A stretch of 64,000 bases of DNA from Chlorella sorokiniana (lineage: Eukaryota > Chlorophyta > Trebouxiophyceae > Chlorellales > Chlorellaceae). The notes beneath the pieces were generated by a model. It worked only from the letters and a program-made list of their open reading frames with translations. It searched no databases and had not been told where the DNA came from. The position numbers and the translations under genes were made by a program. Of this stretch, positions 23,201 to 34,674 are shown one piece after another. The number at the start of each line of letters is the position of its first letter. Within the stretch, counting starts at the first letter, position 1. The stretch spans positions 2,294,001 to 2,358,000 of the forward strand of contig CP084611.1 of assembly GCA_025917655.1 (NCBI GenBank), read 5' to 3'.

Positions 23201-23733
23201 ATGGAGTCCATGCTGCCCGTCGGGGCCGCCTTCAACCTCAACATCCTGGCCGAGGTGGGGGGGAGGGGCAGCGGGGGCGCAGGGGCACGCCTGCAGGGGT
23301 GCCCACGGGGTGCATGCCCTGCAGGCAGTGCAGCTCTCACACGGAGGTTGGGCGCTGACTGGCAGCCGTGCACTGGCGGCACCCCTCCACTCCTCCCTCC
23401 CCAGCCCCACACCCTGCCACCACACGACGGCCAGCCACCCCCTCACCCCTGCCCCCGCCCCGCCTGCAGGGCAAGGACCGCCCCATCATGAAGCAGCTGC
23501 TCAAGCCCTTCAAGCCCGCGGAGGACCGGTTTGCGGGGATGGAGGTGGAGGAGAGCGAGGCCAACGGGTGCGTCATCATCCCCGCCGCCGCCGCCTACCT
23601 GGAGTGCACGGTGGCCAGCCGCATGGAGGCGGGGGACCATTACATCGTGTACGCAACGGTGGAGGGCGGGCGGCTGCTGGACGCGCAGGCGCAGAGCGCA
23701 GTGCACTACCGCGGCATTGGCACCACGTACTGA
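20245..23733 (+). CDS. FLVA: chloroplast flavodiiron protein A (degenerate di-iron ligands)
   Basis: Exons: 20245-20454, 20700-20858, 21094-21486, 21650-22012, 22157-22406, 22502-22621, 22753-22909, 23031-23254, 23470-23733. The first 70 residues form a transit peptide ending near IVASASQAAVE. The lactamase-like domain has VEFNQRHGTTSNAYLLK and PTPRWPDLVAVYSEDDNILF. Where FLVB has the His/Glu/Asp set, this protein reads VVITRLTPERLPVL, so most iron ligands are replaced, as in Flv1/FLVA proteins. A flavodoxin domain (VAVLYASAYGNTASLAQAI; FVLGSPTLGGHMP) and a flavin-reductase domain (MLASWVSQASFAPPGLTVAV) follow, ending HYRGIGTTY. It works with FLVB in the stroma. Intron 5 has a GC donor (cag|gcgagt) and a (GT)n tract. 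Indels near 21161 and 21841 are each fixed by one extra C. Confidence 0.92.
22411..22430. repeat. (GT)10 microsatellite in FLVA intron 5
   Basis: A perfect GT dinucleotide tract begins four bases after the GC splice donor. Confidence 0.9.
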
Positions 23734-24282
23734 TGCGCTGGGCGGGGGGGGAAAGGTGGCACCACACAGCGCCCTTGCCCTCTACCCCGGCTCAACGTCA
23801 GACCTTGAACGCAAGACAGGAAGAGAAGAATGGAACAGAGACGAAGTTTTGGACACTGTTGCTGACGTCTTCTATAGTGCTCACTTTTACTGCACTTGGT
23901 GGACTGCCAGACACTCGATTCCATCGGTCTTGATGACCGTTACGCTCTGAGCCGAAACTGCTGAGGTACTTGCTTGGAGGCAGCTTGTCTGCAGCTGCAC
24001 ATCGTGCTTTGTACTCTAACACTCGTAGCACCGGCCGCGGGGCCTGAACATGAAAACTACCGAAAGCGCACCAATGGATGCGACACGTAAGCGACTAAGC
24101 AGGGTTGGAACGTACAGGAGGCTGAGGGGCCCGTCAGAACAGGCAAAAATGGGCGAGGGGAAGCTCTAGGGAAGAAAATTCGATGGGTACGGAAGCATAG
24201 CCGAGGTTGAGGGGCTGCCTTGCTTGTGGCGCGGCTGATCTCTTGGAGGTCAAGGCGCCGGAGGAGCTGGGCTGCCGCCCGC
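23734..24282. other. convergent 3' intergenic region
   Basis: About 550 bp of AT-richer sequence separates the FLVA stop from the citrate synthase stop. No TGTAA, RNA gene or coding signal is recognised. Confidence 0.4.
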
Positions 24283-27200
24283 TCACCAGTGCGTGCCGCT
24301 GACGCGGCGCACGTAGGCGTTGGAGGGCGGCACCGGCCCCAGCTCGTCTGTGCCTGGGGGCTGCTGGTGCGGCCGCTCTGCCATGGTCTGGTAGCCGCGC
24401 AGCCACTCACCCTGCGTGGGTGGAGCAGCTGGCGGGTGGGCTGGAGGACATGCTGGAACCGTGGGGTTGGGTGCTGGCAGCACGTAGCACCCAGCATGTG
24501 ACAGACATTCCACGCTCCTGGCGCCTGCTGGAGGGTCGTGACCTGGGCCCCGCCACCCTCCCCGGGGCCCCTCCCCTCCCGCTCAAGCCCTGCCCTCCCC
24601 CTCACCCGGTAGTCCTGCTGCGGGCGCACGATTTTGGTGTCCGGGTCGGCTAGCGTCTCCCGCCAGTGCGCCAGGTAGCCGGTGATGCGGGGGATGGCAA
24701 ACAGCACGGTGAAGAACTGAGGGGGAAGCCCATGGCGCGGTACACCAGGCCTGCAGGGTACGTACCGCCAGCACAGTAGGGCGCAGGTAGGAGCAATGGC
24801 ATGGCGGCAAGGCAGGCCTCACAACCTGGCAAGCTCGTCGCCTGCAACGCCCAACGCCCCTGCCGCCGTGCTCCGCACTTCCTCCTCCCAACACCCACAA
24901 ACACACACACACACACGCACCGGAGAAGAAGTCCACATTGGGGTAGAGGCGGCGCTTCACAAAGTAGTCGTCCGAGCGGGCGGCGGCCTCCAGCGCCAGC
25001 GCCACGTCGATGAGCGGGTCGCGCCCGCGATGGCAAACACCTCCTCCGCCACCTGGCGGATGATCTTGGCGCGGGGGTCGTAGTTCTTGTAGATCCTGGG
25101 GGGAACGGAGGGGGCAGGGGGCGCGGAGGCTCGATGATGGTCTTCCCATGGTGGGGCAGGCCACCAGGTAGCGCGCCAGGGCAGCCACACCCTCGGACTC
25201 ACACCCCTGCCCGCCGCTGTGGGACGGCACGCCAGTTCCTGCGAGCCAGCAGTCGCAGCCAGCAGGCAGGCTGTTGCGCAAGGCTGCCCCGCCTGCGCCC
25301 CACCTGTGCCCAAACCCAAACATGCGCTCCTTGCGGTTCTTCACCCCCTCCAGGAAGGGGCCCACGTTCTCCACGCTGCCAATGCGCTGCGGAGGAGCAG
25401 AAGGCGGACCAGGGCCGGCAGCGGGTGAGCCGTGCGCAGCACACGGGCAAGCCATGCCATGCGGTGCTGTCAGGCCCAGGCAGGGGCAGAGGGGAGGGAG
25501 CCGCACCTGCAGCATGCGCAGCACGGCCTCGTTGGCGCCGCCGTGCAGGGGGCCGTAGAGCGCCCCCACCGCCCCCGCCACCACCGTGTACACATCCACG
25601 CCGGAGGAGGCCAGGTGGCGAGCGGCAGACGTGCTGCAAGGGGTGGCATGGAAGCAGCGGCGCCAACCAACCGCAGGTCAGGCACCGAGGGGCGCTCCGC
25701 GGCAGCGCGGTTGCCGCTGGCGGGCTGCCCGGGCTGCCCGGGCTGCCCCCAAGGCTGCCCACCTGCAGTTGAGCTCGTGCTCGGCGTGCAGGATGAAGAG
25801 GATGTCGAGGGCGCGGGCCAGGCGCGGGTTGGGGCGGTAGCCGGGGTGTGCACCCGCATCCAGCATGTAGAGGAAGTTCTGGGCGGGGATGGTGGGGGGG
25901 CATGGTGTGGGAAGTGGTGGGGATTGCGGGGGCGCGGCAGCAGCTGCACCGGAGGCTTGTCTTGTCGTGACCAAAAGGGAGGGAGGCGACCCTGCTGCAC
26001 CAGCGCTCAGACACACGCTGCCAGTTGGCGCACCAATCTGCCCCCCACCCCCACACACACACCTCCGCGTAGCTCAGGTTCTGGTTGGGCTGGGCGGGCT
26101 TGCGCCCGACGCGCGGTGGTAGGCCAGCGCCGCCAGGGTGGGGATCTTGCCAATCAGGCGCACCACCTGCTTGTCCTGCACCTCCCGACTCTGGTAGATG
26201 TTCTGGCCAGCCAGAGCCGGGTTCTGCGGCGGCGGCAGGCGTCAAAGGCGGGTGGGCGAGCAGGGCGACAGGGCGCCGGGGCAGCGCGGCCCTTGCGGCA
26301 GGCAGGTGCCCATTGTTTTTTTGGCTCCTACCGCACCCTTCCCACACACACACCTGCTCGGGGTGCAGCGTGGACAGGGCGCAGAGGCCGGTGAGGATGG
26401 TGCCCATGGGGTGGGCGTCGTGGGGCAGCGCCGCGATCGTCTGCTCCACCGCCACAGGCAGGGCTGCGCGGGCGGAGGGCAGGCGGCAGCAGCAGTTGCG
26501 CGCTGTGAGGCGAGCGCGACGGCACCTGCTGCTGCTTTGCTTATAAGCACCCAGAAGGGTGGTACCAGCAGTGGCGTGCCTGCTTGGTGGTGGCCTTAAG
26601 AGCCCTCCCCCTGACACTCACCCGAGTGCCGCATGACCGCCTCGCTCCAGCGCTGCATCTGGCTGGGGGTGGGCAGGCTGCCGTACACCACCAGGTAGGA
26701 TACCTGCCCGGGGTAAGCAAGGCAGCAGCGCAACCGTGAGCAGCGGGTTGCCACCGTGGCAGGCCGCTGGGGCGGGACAGCCATGGCTGGGCAGCCCCGC
26801 GGCCCCTGCGCTTCAGCAGGCCCTCCCGCCTGGTGCAGCCCAGCGGCTGGAGCTGCACGAGCCCCACGCCCCGCCCTCGCGAGCGGCACTCGCCTCCAGG
26901 AAGTTGGAGCGCTCAGCCAGCTGCTCTATGGGGTAGCCGCGGTAGCGCAGGATGCCGGCGTCGCCGTCGATGTACGACACGCGGCTGCGGCACGCCACGG
27001 TGTTCACGTAGCTGCACGAGGGCCGGGGGGATGGAGGGGGCGTGATGCCAGGCGACAGCTTGCAACCCAACACCTCAACAATACTGTGACATTAAGGCAG
27101 AGGTGACATGTTAGCGGCCGTGGCGAGCCGCGCAGGCCGCACCCGTTGTCGTAGGTGCGGAGGCCCACGCCGTCGCCGCCCGCCGTGACCTGCTTCAGGT

Positions 27201-27565
27201 CGGTGGCCTTGATGCTGCCGTGGTCGCTGATGGCCACCTCGTACCGCTTGCCCGTGCGGTTGTCAATCAGCGTCAGGGTGCCGGCCCCACCACCGGGCGT
27301 GGCCCTGCGGCAAAATGCGGGCATTACGTGCCAACCGAGCGGGCAGGCAAATAAGGGCGGGCCACGGCAGCGGCGGCGGCAGGAGCGTGCAAGACCCTGC
27401 ACCCACGCGGTCGAGGGGCAGATAATACACCGTACAGGATGGTATGACTCACCTGACGGCCGCTTGGGCGGCCGACGTAAGCTGCTGTTCCACTTCATCT
27501 CCACCCCGCTGCGTTGCCGTCGAGAGGTGCCGCGTGAGGGCACCTATGCGCGAATGCGCTTGCAT
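24283..27565 (-). CDS. peroxisomal (glyoxysomal) citrate synthase with PTS2
   Basis: Twelve minus-strand exons: 27565-27453, 27304-27143, 27011-26894, 26703-26622, 26463-26354, 26223-26063, 25878-25763, 25633-25507, 25386-25304, 25095-24921, 24750-24606, 24411-24283. The enzyme joins acetyl-CoA and oxaloacetate. Catalytic regions are clear: [47 protein letters not shown] and MFGFGHR. Residues 6-14, RIGALTRHL, fit the R-(L/I/V)-x5-(H/Q)-L peroxisomal PTS2 consensus, and plant peroxisomal CSY proteins also use an N-terminal PTS2. It therefore probably feeds the glyoxylate cycle or exports acetyl units from beta-oxidation. Intron 3 has a GC donor (gag|gcgagt). Indels near 26109, 25023 and 24723 are each fixed by one extra base. 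The C-terminus (SGTHW) is not a PTS1. Confidence 0.93.
24900..24916. repeat. (CA)n microsatellite in a citrate synthase intron
   Basis: A short CA tract lies beside the donor of the intron after the VDFFSG exon. Confidence 0.8.
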
Positions 27566-28132
27566 CAGGGGCTGTCGACACGACTAAACGGCCTCAAGGC
27601 TACCGGGAGTGCTGCTGCGGGGGCGCCCAGTCTGAGAGGAGTCAAGACGAACCCGTAGGCAATGCAATGCACTCCCAACAGATTCGCGATGCAATACACG
27701 GCAATGTTTTAGCTGAAGGGAGAGGGCAGCGGCGCCCTGGAGGCTTGCAGCAGTACAGTGAATGGGCTGGACCTTTGGTGTAGGACATGCAGTGGTTCGT
27801 GTTCCGGATGCACCGATGGACTTTCAAGTTCCTCTTAAGCCAACCTGAAGCCTGCCGGATGACACCCTAGAATCAAGCCACATGTCGAAGACGCAGCCCT
27901 CGTCACAGCTATAACTAGACTACGCGGGTGAGCGAAGGCAGAAATGTGCGGCGAACACTGTTTGGGACCTCGACCTCAACGCGGCCTCCTTGTTCGGGAA
28001 CGATAGTCGGGTCTCCCTGCTGCCTTCTCGCCCTCAACGCTGCATATGCATGCCGGTGCAGGATCCAGGTGCAACCGGGGCATGAGGTGGCTTCGCCGGC
28101 GTGGGGGAAGGGGCACTACCGCCTCTGACCCT
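27566..28132. promoter_or_regulatory. divergent promoter region, citrate synthase / repeat protein
   Basis: About 570 bp separates outward-facing starts. The citrate synthase side is AT-richer. No distinct element or RNA gene is recognised. Confidence 0.35.
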
Positions 28133-31100
28133 ATGAGCGAGGAGCCTGCAACGCCGCAGCGGGCCTATGGCCAGCAGCAGCACGCAGCTTCCCTGGTGGC
28201 CAGCCCAGGGCAGCACGATTCAGATGAGCAGCAGCGGCCGCAGCAGGTGCAGCAGAACGGCGCGCAGGCGCAGGCGGCGGAGCGTGATGCGGGCTGGGTG
28301 TCCCCGCCCACCCCGCCAAGGGCAAGGTGGTCCACTTTGTGGGCGACTCTGCCGGCAAGGAAGCCCCCTGGCCTGGAAATTGGGCCTGGCAGCGGCAGCG
28401 GGGGGGTGGTGGCGCGGCCGGCGGGAAGCTGGGCTCGCCGGGGGACCAGGTGGAGCTGCATGTGGGGGCCACCGCCGCCGGCTACGGCCCCGCCGACGGC
28501 AGCGCTGATGGGCTGCCGGAGGGGGAGGAGGTGGAGGAGGAGTTTGAGGAGGAGGGGGAGGAGGTGTGGTACTACGGCGCCGAGCAGGTGTCGCGCGGCT
28601 TCCAGCACGTCGAGAACCAGCTGTTTGCGTGGGTGGTCACCCTGGCGGTGGTGGCCATCGCCCTCAACATCGGCGTGTCGGGTGAGTGCCAGGCTGGCAG
28701 GCGCTGCACGGGGCCTGCTGCACGCCAGTCAGCCGCGCCGCGCCGAGGCGTGGAGGGGTGGATGCCGTCGGGCCAGGCCATGCGCCCTGCATGCCTTGCC
28801 GCGCTGTGAGGGCGGCCGCTGCCTGCCTGGCCTGGCTGGGTACCAGCATTGCTGGGTGGGGCTGAGGGGCTGCTGTGGCGTGGCCCCCCCCGCAGTGAGC
28901 AACCAGCAGCTGAGGCAGGTCAGCGTGTACAGCATCCCCGTGCCGCAGCCGCCAGCGCCGCCCCGCGCCCCCGCGCCCAAGCCGCCGCCACCCCCTGCCA
29001 TCACCGCCCAGCCCAGCGCCGCCCAGCCCGGCCCCTCCCACGCCACAGCCGCCGCCGCCCAGCCCGGCGCCGCCCATGCCACAGCCGCCTCCGCCGCCTG
29101 TGCAGCCGCCGCCAGCGGTGGTGTCGCCGCCTGTGCAGCCGCCGCCTGCTGCGGTGCTGTCGCCGCCCGTGAATCGCGTGGGCTGGTCCGACTGGCTGGG
29201 GCGGGAGACGCCGCAGAGCACCATCGGCATCTGCCCCTGCGGCTCCTTTGTTTCGGTGGGCTGGCGCTGGGCCTGCGCATGGGCGCAGGCTGCCGGCCGC
29301 TGCCCGCCCCTCGCGCCCAGCACCGCCTCCCAGCCTGCGACGCTGGGCACACCGTGGCGCCGCGCTGCGAACTGCTGCCCATTGCATGCACACGTTCAGC
29401 TCACACACACACACACACACACTCACACGCACGCGCACGCCGCTTCCGCCCGCAGGCCTGGGCCCTGTGGTTTGACCCGGACACCCCCCCACCCCCACCG
29501 ACTCCTCCCCCATCAGCGGCATCGCCGGCACCTGCTCCACCGCCGCCGGCGCCGTGGTGGCCGCCATCGACGTGTTCCCGGGGCGGGCGCCGCAACGCGG
29601 AGCTGCAATCGCCGGGGGCTGGCCCAATGTGACCGGCATGGCGGGCACGTACCTGGACAACTGGCTGGGCATGGGCGGCACCGGCGAGGCGGTGGTGAGC
29701 CGTGCCCGATGCACGCGTGCCCCCCCCGCGCAGCCTCCTGCGCGGGTTCCCTGTCGCCATTGGGCGAGTGTGTCACCCCGCCACACCTCTCCCCCTCTAC
29801 GCCCCCACCCACCCCCACCCGCAGTTCCAATGGTTCTGCCCGCCGGGCGAGCTGGTGACGGGGCTGCACGCGGCCTGGGAGCCCTCACCTCGCCTCCCAA
29901 CACCAACCTGGCCACCGGTGTGCGCGTGTACTGCGAAAACCCAAACACCTGCGGCGGCGGGCCCGTGCCCACACCAGTGCCAGCGCCGTTGCCGCCCGCA
30001 GCGCAGTCGCCGCCCCCGCGGCGCCGCCGCCGCCACCGCGGCTTGCGCCGCCATATGCGCCGCGCCCGGCTGGTCCGACTGGCTGGGGCGGGAGACGCCG
30101 CAGAGCACCATGGGCATCTGCCCCTGCTCCTCCAGAATAAACGTGAGCTGACGGGCGGGGGGCAGGGCATCAGCAGGCTGATCAGAAGGCAGCGCCTCCT
30201 GTCTCCCCTCCTGCCCTTGGAATGCGCCATGCTTCAAGGAGCCCCCGCCTTGGCTGCGCGTCGCGGGCCCCACCCCCGCACACCCCCCACCTCCCCCATC
30301 CCTCCCTTTGCCCGCAGTCCTGGTCTGTGTGGTACGAGCAGGGCCTGCAGGCCACCCCCAGGACCTCAGCCCCCTCAGCGGCCTCACCGCCACGTGCCTG
30401 GGCCCCAACGGCCAGGGCGCCAGCGTGGAGGTGCGGCCCCGTGGCTGCCGGCGGCGCCAGGCTGGCCTGTGCCAAGACTCCACCCGCAGGCTGTGCCTGG
30501 CACGCAGCCCCTGCTTCTGTCGAGCACAACCTGCTGCCGGCACCCCATCCCCCCCCTTCAGGTGTTCCCCGGGAGGGCGCCGCCGACACCTCCCTGCCCA
30601 GCGCTGCCGGGTGGACGGAGGTGACCGCGGAGACGGGCACCTTCCTGGACAGCTGGCTGGGCATGGGCGGCAGCGGCCCCACCCTGGTGCGCTGCCGCAA
30701 CCCCTTTCCCAGCACCCCCCACCTGCATGCCCTGCCTGCTGGGCCGACGGCTGGCACTGTCTCTGCGCGCGCATGCCAGCTCACGCCCCACCCGGCCTCC
30801 CGCGCCCCCTGGCATGTGCAGCGTCAGTGGTCCTGCCTGCCTGGGGAGCTGATCACTGGGCTGCACGTGGCCTGGGAGGCCAACCCAGCCAACGCCAGCC
30901 AGAACCTGGCCACCGGCGTGCGCGTGTACTGCGAAAACCCAAACACCTGCGGCGGCGGGCCCGTGCCCTCGCCGGGCCCCATGCCGGGCTCCCCGCCGCC
31001 GCAGCTGGCTGTCCCGCCGCCCGCAGCGGCACAGCCCCCGCCGCCGCCGCCCGACCTGCCGGGTGCTTGGTCGGCATGGTATGGTGCCAGCCAGGGGCCG

Positions 31101-34046
31101 GGCGACTACGCCGGCTTGTGCCCCTGCGGGCTGTACATCAACGTGAGTGGACCCAAATGGGGGCGCGCTGGGCTCTGTCACAGGCCTGCTCATGTGTGTG
31201 TGTGGCGGTGCCGCCGCATTCGTCGCGGCTGCGTCCCTGACATGAACCTCCTTCCTGCCTGCAGTACCTCAGCATCTGGTCGGATGCCGCGTACGCTGGC
31301 GCCGCCGGCCAGGCTGGCGCCCTGTCCGGCCTGACCGCGCAGTGCTCGGGGCCCGGCAGCCCAGGCCTGGAGGTGCGGGCCGCCGCCGCGTGCTGCCCCC
31401 AGCGCTCTTGTCGCCTCATGCTGCCTTGCAGGGCTGCCACCAGCCGCTGCTGCTTGGCTCAACTGCCGCCGCTGCCGCCGCCCCTGCAGGTCCTGCCGGG
31501 CGGCGGCGCCCCACCAACGCCATCTCCAGCTCCGCCGGCTTCGCCGCCCTGTCTGGCCAGTACGGCGCGTACATCGCCAGGTGGGCAGCGCTGCGCCTGC
31601 CTGGGCGCGCTGCTGCTGCAGCTCGCCGCTCGCCCGCTGCCACCTGCGCACCCGGCCAGCCCTGCCGGCCCTGCGACCCCCCCTCACACTCACACGCTGC
31701 CCCTTGCAGCCTCAACGGCGTGGGCGGCACCGGGCCGCAGACCTTCTCCTATGCCTGCCCCGACGGCCAGCTCATCTCTGGGCTTGATGTGAGGCGCGGC
31801 GCCCTCCCACCCCCTCGCCTGCACTAACCCCCTGCTCGTCCTGCCGGCGCTGCTTGCCCCCCAACTGCGACGCTCCCAGGGCCCCTCCACCCCTGCCTGC
31901 GTCCCCCCCCTCCCCGCCCCTCCCCGCAGCTGGACACGCAAGTCAACCCGGGCACTGGCGGGGAGTACATCGCGGGCATGCGCTTCATCTGCGGCAGCCC
32001 TCCCGGCTGCCCGCCGGCCCCCCCGCCCCGCTGCCCGTGCAGCCTCCCCCGGCCGCGCTGCCCCTGCCCTCCCCCTTACCCGCCCCCATCGAGCTGCCCA
32101 ACGGCACGTGGACCCAGTGGTACGGCACCACGCAGGGCCCCGGCACCTACGGCGGCCTCTGCAGCTGCGCCTCCTACATCACGGTGAGCATGCTGGCCCC
32201 CACCCCCACCTGCCCCGCTGCCTGCATGCGCTCTGGCCAGCCGCGGCCGCACCCGGCACGCTGACGCCCGCGCCTGGCCCCCACCGCAGGCCTGGAACGT
32301 GTGGGTGGATGCCGCTTACGTGGGGGCGGGGGGAGCAGGGGGCCATCACCGGCCTGTCAGCCGTCTGCTCCGGCCCGGACCAGCTGGCGGTGGAGGTGGG
32401 TGGGTGGGTGGGTGCGGGGGTGCATGTGTGTGGTTTTGTTGTTTTGGGGGCAAGAACAGGAGCAGGGGTGCACTCCTTGCCTGCTTCCTGCTCTGGCTGG
32501 TTGGGGCTTGCGCGAGGCCGTGGCGCGTGCCGACGGTGGCGGCTTGCGCTGTGCCCGCTGTGCGCGCTGCAGGCGCTGCTGGGTGTGGGCGCACCCCAGG
32601 ACAGCACCTCCAACCCGGCCGGCTTCAACACCATCCCTGGGCAGTACGGGACGTACATCGCAAGGTGAGCGCGGCGGGCCAACTGCCTGCCTGCCCGCCC
32701 CTCTGCTGCTTGCTGCGACACACCGGCACAAGCACGCTCTGCAACACGCCCCCTCCCCCCTCCCGCAGCATCCTGGATATGGGTGGCACTGCCCCCAACG
32801 CCTTCAATGCCGTCTGCCCGGGCGGCCTGCCAGTTAGCGGCTTTGCGGTGCGCAACGCACGATTACCCCCTTCTTGCCCATTTGCAAGCTGTCCTGCTGC
32901 TGGCCGCAGTGTATTGTGTCGATGGCCTGGGTGCAAGCTGTGCTGCCCTGCCTATTTCCAACGCTTTGCGCCGTGACGCCCCTGCCGCCCCCACGCCGCC
33001 CACAGATGGACACGCAGACAGTGGGTGGATCTCAGTACGTGACCGCCATCCAGTTTTTGTGCGGCGACACCGTGGACTGTGGCGGCGCCGTCCTCACCTT
33101 CCCGCCACCCGCGGCCGCTCAGGGCGCCGCGCCGGCACCCTCGCCGCCCGCCCTGGCGCCGCCGCCCCAGCGCCCCCTTGCCCCCGGGCACCTGGTCCCC
33201 CTGGTACAGCCTGTTCCAGAATCCGCCTGCCCTGCCGCAGACAGGGGTCCTGGAGGGCGCATGCCCCTGCGGCCAGCACATCACCGTGAGCACTGGGGGC
33301 ACAGCGCCGTACACCGTGCGCTGTCTGGGGGCCCGCTGTCTGGCCGCCCTTGTCGACATGTCTGCCTGGCACACCCACCATTGACCCCCTCACACACCAC
33401 ACCCACCCACCACCACCAGTACACCACACCCACCCACCGCCTCACTCACCCCGCAGGCCTTGTACATCTGGGCCGACCCCTCCTACCAGGCCAACGGCGA
33501 GAACGGGCGCCTGCGCGGCCTCACCGCCGACTGCTCCGGCGGCGCCTCGCTGCCCGTCTACCCAGGCCCCGACGCCCCCACCCAGAGCAGCCTGCAGGTG
33601 GAGGGCATCACCGGCGTGGACGGCCAGTACGGCACGTACCTCAACGAGTGAGGGGGGCCGGGCGTGCAGGCCGGGTGTGCTGCTCTGGATGCTGGCTGGG
33701 TGCTGTGCTCGTGACTCATTACGCCTGCCAGCCCCCCTTTTGTGGCACAGCCTCAACGAGCTGAGCCCCACCTCGGGCCCCAACTCGTTCCAGTTCAACT
33801 GCGACGCCGGCCAGCTGCTGATTGGTTACGGGGTGAGCGCGTGGACGCCCTGCGCGGGCGCCGCTCAGGGGATGGAGTGCTGCTGTGCTGTTGTTTGCGC
33901 GGTGTGTGCTGCAGCCGGCGCAGCTTGCACGAGCCTTGCCATGCCGCCCCTGCTGGCTGCAGGTCACGGTGCAAGCGTTCCAGGGCGCCAGCTACCCCAT
34001 TGGCATACGCTTCTACTGCGGCAGCCCCGACACCGCCGCCTGCTGA
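28133..34046 (+). CDS. single-pass surface protein: Pro-rich stalk and five Cys/Trp-rich repeats of unknown fold
   Basis: About 18 exons; the main ones are 28133-28681, 28896-29255, 29456-29694, 29825-30142, 30318-30430, 30562-30685, 30822-31142, 31265-31372, 31490-31580, 31710-31788, 31930-32183, 32290-32395, 32573-32664, 32769-32847, 33006-33285, 33456-33647, 33751-33832, 33963-34046. A polar N-terminus is followed by one membrane span (LFAWVVTLAVVAIALNIGVS), then a hydroxyproline-type stalk (SPPSPAPPSPAPPTPQPPPP), then five repeats. Each repeat has a W-x2-W start (WYGASQGPGDYAGLCPCGLY), an IW-D-Y segment, a Leu-x-GL-x-A-x-C segment, a GQYG-Y-I segment, a Cys-x2-GQLI-G-x2-V segment and a final IRF-x-CG. 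The lack of a signal peptide suggests a type II protein with the repeats outside. The last pattern recalls jacalin-type lectins, but I cannot confirm that. Several indels (about 28312, 28993, 29890, 33180) break the frame. Alternative ATGs lie at 28046 and 28082. Confidence 0.65.
28920..29180 (+). other. hydroxyproline-rich (extensin-like) stalk coding region
   Basis: Between the membrane span and the first repeat the reading frame encodes PSPAPP- and PPPSP-type motifs, as in algal and plant hydroxyproline-rich wall glycoproteins. A frame change in a C run near 28993 must be allowed for. The segment probably forms a glycosylated rod. Confidence 0.6.
29181..30968 (+). repeat. recent direct duplication of repeats 1 and 2
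   Basis: The blocks 29181-29240 and 30068-30127 differ at one base in 60. So do 29911-29970 and 30909-30968, which form the repeat ends. The DNA between them, including introns, has diverged more. Repeats 3-5 are much less alike. This shows a late unit duplication or conversion within the gene. Confidence 0.85.
29402..29422. repeat. (CA)n microsatellite in an intron
   Basis: A CA tract lies in the intron between the first two parts of repeat 1. Confidence 0.85.
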
Positions 34047-34674
34047 GCCCGCTGTGCTCTGTGCACCTGCAGCCCACATCAGCACCATGGCGCCGGGGTG
34101 GGGGCCCCGCAGGCCGCCCTCCCCACACCGCCTTTGCATGCACTGCTTTTCCCAACATTTCGATCTCATTCCTTGCTGCCTCCTGCCAACCTGATGTCGC
34201 CTCAGCCACTCGCAACGCATGGCAATCGCACAGCCATCAACTTTGAGCTCCTTGTCCGGCGGGTGGCAGTGTTTTAACGTTAGTATTCTCCATCGTTTTT
34301 CGGCAGGGCAGAAACAACCCAGTCCCAATCGCACCAAGAAGTCCAGTTGAAGAGAACAAAGCATCAAAAGGCATACCCACACGGCCTGTACAAGTGTAGG
34401 GGGATACTCAGCAGGGGGTGGGGGTGGGGGAGGTCGGGCGGTGGCATGGCATCTCCATGCCTGTAAATTGATGGTTGAGTGCAAGGGTTGGGTCAAGGGA
34501 GGGGCGCCCGGTGCAGGGGCTGGCGAGGGTTCCAGCTGTGCGGGGTGTGCGTGTGTGGTGGCCATGACGGCGGCAGCAGGCACTGGCCGCAGCTGCATGA
34601 GCGTTTCGCCTGCAGCGAGGGGGCCAGCTGCAAGCGCCCCCGCCTTGCGGCGTGTGCAGGCATGCCGGTACGCC
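34047..34674. other. convergent 3' intergenic region
   Basis: About 630 bp separates the stops of the two large surface-protein genes. A TGTAA at 34462-34466 could serve the plus-strand gene, though it is over 400 nt from the stop. No gene is seen. Confidence 0.4.
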
